From NCBI GenBank assembly GCA_021793535.1, contig JAJYSO010000133.1:1-5764 (forward strand): DNA of 5,764 nucleotides. The letters are read 5' to 3'. The notes beneath the pieces are model-generated. The model searched no databases. It was not told where the DNA came from and was given only the letters and a program-made list of their open reading frames with translations. The first letter of the stretch is position 1. Each line of letters starts with the position of its first letter. This DNA is from Bacteroidota bacterium (lineage in GTDB: Bacteria; Bacteroidota; Bacteroidia; Flavobacteriales; Flavobacteriaceae). Of the stretch, positions 1 to 5,764 are shown piece after piece. Made by a program: the position numbers and the translations under genes.

Positions 1-651
1 TTGGTATTCTCCGTTTTTCCAGGCCGGATCCATTTGAATCAACTCCATCGCCATTTTTCTTTGGATCCAGTTCCTTCCAGCAATTTCAACCGGCAAGCTG
101 GCCAGCGGCATCAAGGCATCCATAAAGTCAGGATAGGTATACCCCCACATCCAGGTATGCATACCGCCCATAGAAGTTCCCATGACCAGTCGCAAATGAT
201 TCACCCCGAGGTGTTCGGTGACCAGTAAATACTCGGCACGAACCATGTCCTGATAGTCGTATTTTGGAAACTTCATATGCAATCCATCACTGGGTTTACT
301 GGATTGGCCATGACCGATATCATCGGGCAAAATGATAAAATACTTATTCGCATCCAGAAGCTGACCGGGCTGAAACAGATTTCCGGCAAACCGATCGCTT
401 AAAAACTGGTTTCCACTCCCTGTTGTACCGTGCATGATTAACACTGCATTGGTTACCTTTCCCTGCTCGTCTTTTTTAGGTGTCCCTATGGTAGTATAAT
501 GGATCCGCAGGGAATCCAATTCTTCGCCAGAGGCAAACTGGAATTGCTCCAGTATAAAGTCTCCACTACGAGGAGTAGGGTAGTTATTCTGTCCATACCC
601 ATAACTAAAACAGGCCCATAGAACAAAAACATATAGATATCTTTTCATCAT
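1..651 (-). CDS. Exported alpha/beta hydrolase, MetX-like fold (C-terminus cut by window edge)
   Basis: Translation of the minus strand from an ATG at 651 is open to the left edge, giving 217 residues of an incomplete protein. It begins MMKRYLYVFVLWACF, a basic-plus-hydrophobic signal peptide probably cleaved near residue 20, so the enzyme should act in the periplasm or outside the cell. A strand followed by HGTTGSG (residues 74-80) forms the oxyanion-side loop. DDIGHGQSSKP follows, and GTSMGGMH contains the nucleophile elbow G-x-S-x-G with Ser160 as likely nucleophile. The layout (NAVL..H..TGS, then G.SMGGM) is that of the homoserine O-acetyltransferase (MetX) group of alpha/beta hydrolases. 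A signal peptide argues against a role in methionine synthesis, so an ester or amide hydrolase of unknown substrate is more likely. The Asp and His of the triad would lie beyond the edge. ATGATG gives two adjacent possible starts; no Shine-Dalgarno is visible. Confidence 0.88.
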   Translation of the reverse strand, partial: MMKRYLYVFVLWACFSYGYGQNNYPTPRSGDFILEQFQFASGEELDSLRIHYTTIGTPKKDEQGKVTNAVLIMHGTTGSGNQFLSDRFAGNLFQPGQLLDANKYFIILPDDIGHGQSSKPSDGLHMKFPKYDYQDMVRAEYLLVTEHLGVNHLRLVMGTSMGGMHTWMWGYTYPDFMDALMPLASLPVEIAGRNWIQRKMAMELIQMDPAWKNGEYQ

Positions 652-684
652 CACCAGGTTTAAAGTTGTTTGTATCTGTATCAC

Positions 685-710
685 AGCCAGATAGTTCATC
701 CGGCTTTTTT
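685..710 (+). terminator. Terminator-like hairpin with T run, plus orientation
   Basis: The arms AGCCAGAT (685-692) and ATCCGGCT (698-705) can pair with a 5-nt loop. A run of six T follows on the plus strand (705-710). In plus-strand RNA there is one A-C mismatch; in minus-strand RNA the same position is a G-U pair, but no U run follows. It sits just upstream of the hydrolase start, antisense to its leader. It could stop antisense transcription or act as a leader structure for the hydrolase mRNA. Confidence 0.4.
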
Positions 711-806
711 AGTTGTATTGCAATTTCTTTAAGGTCGTCCTTTACATTCAAAAAAGAAAGGTACTAAAATTAACAAGGTTTACAGCTTTTTTTTCGCGCC
801 AAAATA

Positions 807-832
807 CATCCGACCCCACATGGTGCCGGATG
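807..832. repeat. Compound inverted repeat
   Basis: CATCCG (807-812) pairs with CGGATG (827-832), and inside it CAC (817-819) pairs with GTG (823-825). The structure could form in RNA from either strand. On the minus strand it is followed by TATTTT, so it may contribute to ending receptor transcripts. No function is shown by the sequence itself. Confidence 0.35.
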
Positions 833-910
833 CTCCCCTTCAAAAACAAAGAAGGTTACTCCCAAAAAGAAGAGTCTTTCTTAAAAAAGCCGTGCCTAAC
901 CTATTAAACC

Positions 911-933
911 AGCAGCGGATCGCTGCTCTTTTT
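911..933. terminator. Hairpin at the 3' end of the TonB receptor gene
   Basis: AGCAGCG (911-917) and CGCTGCT (921-927) form a perfect 7-bp GC-rich stem with a GAT loop. On the plus strand it is followed by CTTTTT; on the minus strand the tail is GGTTTAAT. The receptor stop codon overlaps the T run at 932-934, so by position it should end or stabilise receptor transcripts, even though the better U tract serves the plus strand. It may work in both directions. Confidence 0.55.
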
Positions 934-3334
934 AAATATTAAGGATCATTTTGATACTGATGTTACGTCCCATATTAAAGACCCCCATTCGACCCGTTAC
1001 CAAATTCTCAGGCGCATATTTCAATCGGCTCAAATGATTTTGATAGGCTTTATCCGTTAAATTTTCCACGTTTAGGTAGAGGCTCATAAAATCTTTTTTA
1101 TGAAAGACTTGAACATCCGTTCCCAGTCCCAAGCTCCATAGTGCGTAGGCTGCAGTGGGCGTTTCCGTGTCAAAAGCCTCTAAAATTCGATCCTGTTTAA
1201 AATTGTACTCCATCCCCACTTTGACGTACAGGTTCGATAAAAGCTGATTCACCTCTTTAAATTGCGCTCGCAACCCCGTTGTATATCGAGGAGCTGGAAT
1301 GGAAGGCAAGTACTTGGACGCCTTGGGTTGGTGGCGCTGGGTTCCATTAACAAAAGAAAAAGTATGATCAAAGTGAAGCCAATCCAGAGGATGTGGATGG
1401 AGATCTAAATATACCTCTCCTCCATATAAAACAGCATCTCCCGAAGCGTATTCATAGCCGGAAACCGAATCGTCAAGATCGGGTATAAGCTCTTGTTCTT
1501 CTTCTGGACTCAACCGCTGTATAAACACGTAGTTTTTAATGTAGTTTACAAAGGGAGTAACCTCCAACGTCCAATGTTTAGAATCCATATAATACCCAAA
1601 ATCGATTTGATTACTGCTCTCCGGTTTTAAATTTGGATTTCCCAATTCATATCTAAAGGTTCCTTCATGCTTCCCATTAGAAGACAATTCTGCAATATTC
1701 GGAGCCCGATAACCTCGAGATAGGTTAAGCTTTAATGTAGATTGATCATCGAGCTGATAGGAGAGCCCTATACTTCCGGAGAAACCGTTGAAATGCGTGC
1801 GAAGGGCCGCAAATTTCTCTGTGGCGCCTTCTGCCGAAGAGGAAACCGGTTCCTCTTCTTCATCGAGGAATAAGGCCTTGGTGTGCAGTGTTCGGTTATC
1901 AAAACGAAGTCCTCCGGCCAGGGTGAGCTTATCAAAGGTCTTCTGTGTAAAAAGATATCCTCCTATATCGAATAAGTCGTAGTCCGGAATCAAAAACTCT
2001 TCGCCAAGGTTAGTGTTCCCTTGTTGCATTCCACTTACCCCCGCGGTGGTTTCCCAGCCGTTTTTCTTCTCAAAATTATAGCGCAAGTTATAGGTAAAGG
2101 TATTCAAACGCAGGGCCATATCCACCTGGTCCGGAGTCGTCGGGTCTTCGAATTCCTTTCGGCTATTGCTCTGAAAGCCCAAATCCGCCCGTAGGCTGCC
2201 TTTACTAAATTTAATATACGTATTGGAAGCAGCACTAAGGTGATTGATTCGCTGATACGGAAACCCGATTCGATACCCTTTGAAATCCCGCTTTTGAGCC
2301 ACTACTTCTTCTCCTTCCGCATTTTCAAAAATAAACCGCCCCGAATCATCCCGTTCACCTTCCACAATTCCCAAGTCCGTATTAAAAGAACTCAGCGTTA
2401 AATAGGTATGTCCCCAATCCTTGGAGAGGCCCAAAAACAAATTCCCATTAAATTCTCTAAACCCAGAGTTGTATACACGGCCGTCATATTTATTCTTATA
2501 GGCATTGGCGTATTTATTACTAAAACGTCCTTGCCACTGAAAATCTCCCTTTGTTCCCGCGTTGGTCAGAGAATAGCCCAACATATCGTTATTGGATTGG
2601 TAATTGGTTACCACTTGTGATTCGATAACTCCTGAAGGTAATGGCCGAGGCGATAAAAAATTGATCACCCCCGCAATGCCATCAGAACCGTACATCAAAC
2701 TCCCGGGCCCCTTCATGATCTCAACCCGATCCACGGCATATTCATCAATTTCAATCCCATGTTCATCTCCCCATTGCTGCCCTTCCTGTCGGATGCCGTT
2801 GTTCAAGGTCAATACCCTATTGTACCCTAATCCGCGAATCAAAGGCTTAGAAATGGCTGCTCCCGTTGTAATTTGACTCACCCCTGGAACACTCTTGAGG
2901 CCGTCAATAAGATTGGTGGCGCTATTTTGTTTTAAAGCATTTTCATCCAATGCCTTCACGGCAATGGGACTTCGTTTACGCTCAGTAGAACGTCCCACAC
3001 CAGTTACCACTACCCCTCCTAATTCGGTAACAGAGGGCTGCAACTCGATGTCGATTATTGTATCGTTTCGAACCACCAAGTGCTTAGAGATGTTCCTATA
3101 TCCGATACCACTGACTTCCACGAGATAATCTCCGGGCTTCAGGTTCTTTATTTCATATTTTCCATCGATATCCGAAGTCGTTCCTCGGTTGAGATCCGAA
3201 AGATAAATCAAGATCCCTGGTAGCGGTTCTTGGGTCGCTTTATCCTGTATATTTCCAGAAATCGTATATTGTGAAAAGGCGGGAAAAAAGCTTAGGAGTA
3301 GGCAGCATAAGCCTAATATTTTTTTGAGTTGCAT
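932..3334 (-). CDS. TonB-dependent outer-membrane receptor, probable metal-ion uptake (ZnuD-like)
   Basis: This 800-residue protein is complete. A signal peptide (residues 1-21, ending AFS before Q) is followed by a carboxypeptidase-regulatory-like domain (about 24-100), usual in Bacteroidota receptors. A TonB-box-like GGVVVTGVG lies at 106-114. The plug spans about 120-230 (IRGLGYNRVLTLNNGIRQ, QQWGDEHG, VDRVEIMKGPGSLMYG). The beta-barrel runs to the C-terminus. Barrel motifs RAPNIAELSSNG.H (543-556) and Y..HLSRLKYAP..L.TGR near the end resemble, from memory, the zinc receptor ZnuD and related copper receptors. The HHHH/CxxC protein encoded just upstream supports metal uptake, driven by TonB-ExbBD across the outer membrane. 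Acidic stretches DEEEEP (491-496) and PEEEQEL (610-616) are probable surface loops. Haem or a siderophore cannot be excluded. The ATG at 3334 has an A-rich leader and no Shine-Dalgarno. Confidence 0.93.
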   Translation of the reverse strand: MQLKKILGLCCLLLSFFPAFSQYTISGNIQDKATQEPLPGILIYLSDLNRGTTSDIDGKYEIKNLKPGDYLVEVSGIGYRNISKHLVVRNDTIIDIELQPSVTELGGVVVTGVGRSTERKRSPIAVKALDENALKQNSATNLIDGLKSVPGVSQITTGAAISKPLIRGLGYNRVLTLNNGIRQEGQQWGDEHGIEIDEYAVDRVEIMKGPGSLMYGSDGIAGVINFLSPRPLPSGVIESQVVTNYQSNNDMLGYSLTNAGTKGDFQWQGRFSNKYANAYKNKYDGRVYNSGFREFNGNLFLGLSKDWGHTYLTLSSFNTDLGIVEGERDDSGRFIFENAEGEEVVAQKRDFKGYRIGFPYQRINHLSAASNTYIKFSKGSLRADLGFQSNSRKEFEDPTTPDQVDMALRLNTFTYNLRYNFEKKNGWETTAGVSGMQQGNTNLGEEFLIPDYDLFDIGGYLFTQKTFDKLTLAGGLRFDNRTLHTKALFLDEEEEPVSSSAEGATEKFAALRTHFNGFSGSIGLSYQLDDQSTLKLNLSRGYRAPNIAELSSNGKHEGTFRYELGNPNLKPESSNQIDFGYYMDSKHWTLEVTPFVNYIKNYVFIQRLSPEEEQELIPDLDDSVSGYEYASGDAVLYGGEVYLDLHPHPLDWLHFDHTFSFVNGTQRHQPKASKYLPSIPAPRYTTGLRAQFKEVNQLLSNLYVKVGMEYNFKQDRILEAFDTETPTAAYALWSLGLGTDVQVFHKKDFMSLYLNVENLTDKAYQNHLSRLKYAPENLVTGRMGVFNMGRNISIKMILNI

Positions 3335-3405
3335 AATTGGAGTTTAATTTTTTTTTAAAAAGGAACTTCCCTTTCAACGCAGAAGGACACATCAAAAGGT
3401 ATTTT

Positions 3406-3807
3406 TCAATCGATTAAACTCGTAATAGGAGGCCCTTTGTTCAAATGGTAGGCCAGTGGAGTCGAAAGGTAATGTTTTGGCGAAAACATAAACCCCTCCG
3501 ACTGCGCTTCAAAAGCTATAGGGACAAAAACAAAAATAGAAGGTTTGTGTTCGGTCACCACATGGTAATCACACAACCAGCACTTCTTTTTAAAGACGTC
3601 CAGTTGCTGCCCTTGGTCTGTATGGGTAACAAAAGACAACCCAAGCTCCCCCTTTTTCACAAAGTGATGATGGTGAAGCAGGATAAAAGGGGTATTGACA
3701 AAAAGATAGGTCAATAACAAAAAGACCCCTATCCCTCTTATATGTCGCCGATTATTCAAGAAGACTTCAATTTTTAACGAAAATAAACAAATTTTCAACT
3801 TCGCCAA
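3406..3807 (-). CDS. Small membrane-anchored His/Cys protein, partner of the TonB receptor
   Basis: I do not recognise a named family. The longest open form has 133 residues and begins with TTG at 3807; no ATG occurs in frame before residue 107. A second TTG at residue 17 (3759) would give a protein starting NNRRHIRGIGVFLLL, which is a neater signal or anchor (Arg-Arg then a hydrophobic span, about residues 25-44 of the long form). A promoter-like site lies inside the extra 16 residues, so the shorter form (3406-3759) is a serious alternative. After the membrane span come HHHH (45-48), CWLCD (Cys76, Cys79) and a C-terminal KGPP. This arrangement recalls the DUF2946-type proteins found beside copper receptors, but that is resemblance from memory. 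It ends 71 nt before the receptor start on the same strand, suggesting one operon and a role in binding or sensing the imported metal. Confidence 0.72.
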   Translation of the reverse strand: MAKLKICLFSLKIEVFLNNRRHIRGIGVFLLLTYLFVNTPFILLHHHHFVKKGELGLSFVTHTDQGQQLDVFKKKCWLCDYHVVTEHKPSIFVFVPIAFEAQSEGFMFSPKHYLSTPLAYHLNKGPPITSLID

Positions 3808-3808
3808 A
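3778..3808 (-). promoter_or_regulatory. Bacteroidota-type promoter candidate for the metal-uptake unit
   Basis: Read on the minus strand, TTTG (3808-3805) is followed after 19 nt by TATTTTCG (3785-3778), one mismatch from TAnnTTTG. Transcription would begin near 3771, downstream of the TTG at 3807 but about a dozen bases before the TTG at 3759. If real, it favours the shorter protein start. A/T-rich DNA gives such matches by chance, so confidence is modest. Confidence 0.35.
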
Positions 3809-4072
3809 CAGAATCATTTCTTTTTACTGCTTTGTGGGTCAACCCTTTAATTATTATTCTCAAAGCGGAGCTCTTGCAGGAAAAAAATCTTTGAAACAGC
3901 ACTAACAACCGTCCAGGCAGCCTCCACAAGTGCTTCTTCCTACAAAAGCTTTTTCGGTTCTAAAAAAGAGAGCAAAGTCTTCTTTCTCTGGATGCACACA
4001 ACTTTCTTCTTGAATTGTAAATTTTATGTCTATCTTTAAGGGTCAAACCTATAACCATAAAAGTCAACCTCC
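3808..4072. other. Divergent intergenic region
   Basis: This 265-nt stretch separates the minus-strand metal unit from the plus-strand symporter unit. It should carry the plus-strand promoter and any regulator sites. A minus-strand open frame ending at 3902 encodes a Cys-rich tail (TCGGCLDGC) but lacks an ATG; it is discussed as a finding. An overlapping plus-strand frame is open over much of the same DNA, also without a good start, which weakens both. I see no RNA gene and no strong palindromic operator. Confidence 0.5.
4010..4038 (+). promoter_or_regulatory. Bacteroidota-type promoter candidate for the symporter unit
   Basis: TTG (4010-4012) is followed after 18 nt by TATCTTTA (4031-4038), one mismatch from TAnnTTTG. 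Transcription would start around 4045, leaving a leader of about 28 nt before the ATG at 4073. Spacing and distance suit the known Flavobacteriia pattern. Confidence 0.45.
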
Positions 4073-4651
4073 ATGAAAATGCTCCTGAACCTTTTCCTCC
4101 TTCTCTTCATGGGAACTGCCTTTGCCCAGTCGATTCCCTCCAAAGAAGTACAAATAAAATCTGCGGTATTGGCCGCTCCAGAAATGTACCGAGATCACGC
4201 GACAGTCATCGGATATGATACACAAGGTCAATTCACAACCTTGCGCCAGGGAAATAACGGAATGGTCTGCTTGGCGGATGACCCACATCAAAAAGGAATC
4301 AGTATCTCCTGCTATAGTGATAAACTAGAACCTTTTATGAAACGCGGTCGGGAACTGACCGCTGAGGGGAAATCCACCGCAGAAAAGCGCGCCATACGAA
4401 AAAAAGAGATTGAGCAAGGTACGCTTCCCCTTCCCAAAGAGCCGGCGGCCACCTACGTATTATCGGCAAAAGATTCGGATTTTGACCCCCAAACCGGTAA
4501 TTTAAAGAATAGCAGCCTACGCTATGTGTTTTACAAACCGTACATGACTGTGGAAGAAACCGGGTTGCCCGATAAACCCCAAGGCCCAGGAATGCCTTGG
4601 TTAATGGACGCGGGAACCCACCGTTCTCACATAATGATTACCCCACAATAA
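4073..4651 (+). CDS. Secreted protein of unknown function
   Basis: The 192-residue protein starts MKMLLNLFLLLFMGTAFAQ, a clear signal peptide with probable cleavage after Ala18. The mature part is soluble with no further membrane span. Notable stretches are IKSAVLAAP (28-36), ATV, LRQGNNGMVC (57-66), a second cysteine at 80 that could form a disulfide with Cys66, a charged segment (about 90-115), and a C-terminal GPGMPWLMDAGTHRSHIMI (171-189). The pattern AAP...ATV...LR.G.NG..C...HIM resembles, from memory, a widespread group of uncharacterised secreted proteins; I cannot name a domain or reaction. The gene lies 2 nt before a tiny membrane-protein gene and the symporter gene, so it is probably cotranscribed with them. 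ATG at 4073 is preferred; ATG at 4079 would shorten the signal peptide by two residues. Confidence 0.85.
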   Translation: MKMLLNLFLLLFMGTAFAQSIPSKEVQIKSAVLAAPEMYRDHATVIGYDTQGQFTTLRQGNNGMVCLADDPHQKGISISCYSDKLEPFMKRGRELTAEGKSTAEKRAIRKKEIEQGTLPLPKEPAATYVLSAKDSDFDPQTGNLKNSSLRYVFYKPYMTVEETGLPDKPQGPGMPWLMDAGTHRSHIMITPQ

Positions 4652-4653
4652 AA

Positions 4654-4764
4654 ATGGACAAGCCTACTCCAAAATATTCATGGAAAAAAAGCTATTCCTT
4701 TGTGCTCCTTACAAACTTGCTCTATATCTTATTGTTTTACTTCTTGATGAATTGGGCTTCTTAA
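4654..4764 (+). CDS. 36-residue single-span membrane protein upstream of symporter
   Basis: An ATG two bases after the preceding stop opens a frame of 36 residues. The first half is hydrophilic and basic (MDKPTPKYSWKKSYS) and the second is one hydrophobic span (FVLLTNLLYILLFYFLMNW), ending AS. The positive N-terminus predicts an inner-membrane protein with its N-terminus in the cytoplasm. It ends 10 nt before the start of the sodium:solute symporter, which implies cotranslation. Known SSS transporters can have small membrane partners encoded just upstream (YhdT with PanF, DUF4212 proteins with their symporters), although those are larger. A partner or assembly role is inferred from position only. 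The charge pattern and tight packing make chance unlikely. Confidence 0.75.
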   Translation: MDKPTPKYSWKKSYSFVLLTNLLYILLFYFLMNWAS

Positions 4765-4774
4765 AAACATTCAA

Positions 4775-5764
4775 ATGGGTGCTTTAGATTGGGTTATACT
4801 TCTTTTTACACTCGTTTTCATTGTGGCATATGGAACCTATAGAACTAGAGGACAAAAACAGGTAAGTGATTTTTTAAAAGGGGGGAACCAGAGCAAATGG
4901 TGGACTGTAGGACTTTCTGTAATGGCGACTCAAGCCAGTGCCATTACTTTTCTTTCCACTCCAGGACAAGCTTTTAGTGACGGAATGGGATTCGTGCAGT
5001 TTTACTTTGGTCTTCCTCTTGCCATGGTGGTTATCTGCTTGGTTTTTATCCCTATTTATCACAAACTCAAAGTCTACACGGCTTATGAATTTTTAGAAAC
5101 CCGCTTCGATCTCAAAACCCGTACCCTTACCGCTCTTTTGTTTCTCATTCAACGGGGATTATCGGCAGGAATTACCATTTTCGCTCCAGCCATCATCTTG
5201 TCCGTGGCATTGGGCTGGAATTTGATTACCTTAAACCTCATTATTGGCATTCTAGTAATCGTTTATACTGTATCGGGCGGAACCCGTGCTGTAAACATCA
5301 CTCACAAACAACAAATGGCCGTAATCTTCATGGGGATGTTGATCGCCTTTGGATTGATTGTCAGTTACCTCCCGGAAAATATTACCTTTAAAAATGCACT
5401 TCAAATTGCCGGAGCAAGCCAAAAGATGAACATCCTCGATCTCTCTTTTGACTTCGATAACCGGTATACCCTTTGGAGCGGACTGCTGGGAGGTTCTTTT
5501 CTCGCCTTATCCTATTTTGGCACGGATCAGAGTCAAGTACAGCGTTACTTATCGGCAAAATCGATCCGACAAAGCCAAATGGGGATGATCTTCAATGGAT
5601 TCTTGAAAGTACCCATGCAGTTTTTTATCCTCTTAACCGGCGTCATGGTCTTCGTGTTTTATCAATTCAACAGCACCCCGCTCAACTTTAACCCTTTGGC
5701 TGAAAAGACCGGGGCCCACTCCGAGGCTTATCAAGAAGTAAAACAAGCCTTGGAAAACAACCGT
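4775..5764 (+). CDS. Sodium:solute symporter, SSS (SLC5) family (C-terminus cut by window edge)
   Basis: The visible 330 residues are the N-terminal part of an inner-membrane, LeuT-fold transporter that couples Na+ entry to solute uptake. The first span (about 5-20) is followed by DFLKGGNQSKWWTVGLS and a second span with ATQASAITFLSTPGQAF (51-67), typical of SSS helix 1 and its Na+/substrate region. YTVSGGTRAV (164-173) fits the family signature, and GTDQSQVQRYL (249-259) is the conserved loop after a core helix. The usual TD..Q after GG..AV is here TH.QQ (176-180). A hydrophilic segment (about 297-330) precedes the edge. Family members are usually around 500-600 residues or more, so a large part is missing. 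The substrate cannot be told; related branches carry sugars, carboxylates or vitamins. The ATG at 4775 follows the 36-residue gene by 10 nt, and no Shine-Dalgarno is present. Confidence 0.95.
   Translation, partial: MGALDWVILLFTLVFIVAYGTYRTRGQKQVSDFLKGGNQSKWWTVGLSVMATQASAITFLSTPGQAFSDGMGFVQFYFGLPLAMVVICLVFIPIYHKLKVYTAYEFLETRFDLKTRTLTALLFLIQRGLSAGITIFAPAIILSVALGWNLITLNLIIGILVIVYTVSGGTRAVNITHKQQMAVIFMGMLIAFGLIVSYLPENITFKNALQIAGASQKMNILDLSFDFDNRYTLWSGLLGGSFLALSYFGTDQSQVQRYLSAKSIRQSQMGMIFNGFLKVPMQFFILLTGVMVFVFYQFNSTPLNFNPLAEKTGAHSEAYQEVKQALENNR

Larger units (their letters stand above)
652..931. other. Non-coding gap between two minus-strand genes, with hairpins
   Basis: I see no convincing gene here. 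A plus-strand frame from 713 to 907 has an unlikely composition (runs of Lys, Phe and Ser from A/T tracts) and no recognisable family. The gap holds three inverted repeats: 685-705 followed by a T run, a compound hairpin at 807-832, and 911-927 followed by CTTTTT. The promoter of the exported hydrolase gene should also lie here on the minus strand, but I found no clear TTG / TAnnTTTG pair for it. Confidence 0.6.

Noticed and set aside
697..832. Inverted copies of CATCCGGC at 697-704 and 825-832
   Set aside because: Eight bases with no further extension; chance is the simplest explanation and no mobile element is associated.
713..907. Plus-strand 64-residue frame between the hydrolase and receptor genes, ending just before a hairpin with a T run
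   Set aside because: Composition follows A/T tracts and no family or membrane pattern is seen. The placement between two plus-oriented hairpins is noted, but I found no convincing promoter and the protein looks random.
1788..3128. Several plus-strand frames of 64-90 residues within the receptor gene
   Set aside because: They are complements of a strong 800-residue TonB receptor gene; their low-complexity Ser/Pro/Arg composition has no independent support.
3359..3374. Possible attenuator hairpin (AAAGG / CCTTT, then T run) between the His/Cys gene and the receptor on the minus strand
   Set aside because: The stem has only five base pairs with two G-C pairs, and the T run is part of a general A/T-rich leader; too weak to call.
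3445..3717. Plus-strand 90-residue frame opposite the His/Cys protein
   Set aside because: The minus-strand reading has a membrane span, HHHH and CxxC in the expected order and sits in an operon with the receptor; the plus-strand reading has none of these.
4064..4291. Minus-strand 75-residue frame opposite the secreted protein
   Set aside because: The plus-strand gene has a clear signal peptide and operon context; the antisense frame has no recognisable features.
4874..5062. Minus-strand 62-residue frame inside the symporter gene
   Set aside because: It lies opposite strongly conserved SSS helices and is explained as a shadow.
5473..5691. Plus-strand 72-residue frame in another phase inside the symporter gene
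   Set aside because: The symporter frame is continuous and carries family motifs (GTDQSQVQRYL) through this stretch.

Overview
The window looks like a piece of chromosome from a member of the Bacteroidota, most likely Flavobacteriia. Reasons: the TonB-dependent receptor carries an N-terminal carboxypeptidase-regulatory-like domain; start codons are preceded by A-rich leaders without Shine-Dalgarno sequences; two divergent promoter-like sites resemble the Bacteroidota TTG / TAnnTTTG pattern; and base composition is moderate. Genus cannot be fixed from the sequence alone.

Left part (minus strand). Position 3807 down to 932 holds a probable two-gene unit. A small membrane-anchored protein with an HHHH cluster and a CxxC pair is followed 71 nt later by an 800-residue TonB-dependent receptor. 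Plug and C-terminal motifs make a metal-ion receptor of the ZnuD/copper-receptor type the best guess. Further along on the same strand, after 280 nt of non-coding DNA with several hairpins, lies an exported alpha/beta hydrolase of the MetX-like fold that runs off the left edge.

Right part (plus strand). A 265-nt divergent region separates the metal unit from a tightly packed three-gene unit. It contains a secreted uncharacterised protein, then 2 nt later a 36-residue single-span membrane protein, then 10 nt later a sodium:solute symporter (SSS family) that runs off the right edge. The spacing implies cotranscription. The tiny gene resembles, in position, the small partner genes of other SSS transporters.

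Most functional content is ordinary envelope transport. The less ordinary items are the 36-residue symporter-linked protein, the His/Cys partner of the TonB receptor with its non-ATG start problem, a Cys-rich reading frame in the divergent region, and a pair of plus-oriented terminator-like hairpins lying between two minus-strand genes. No mobile element, tRNA, rRNA or CRISPR array was seen.
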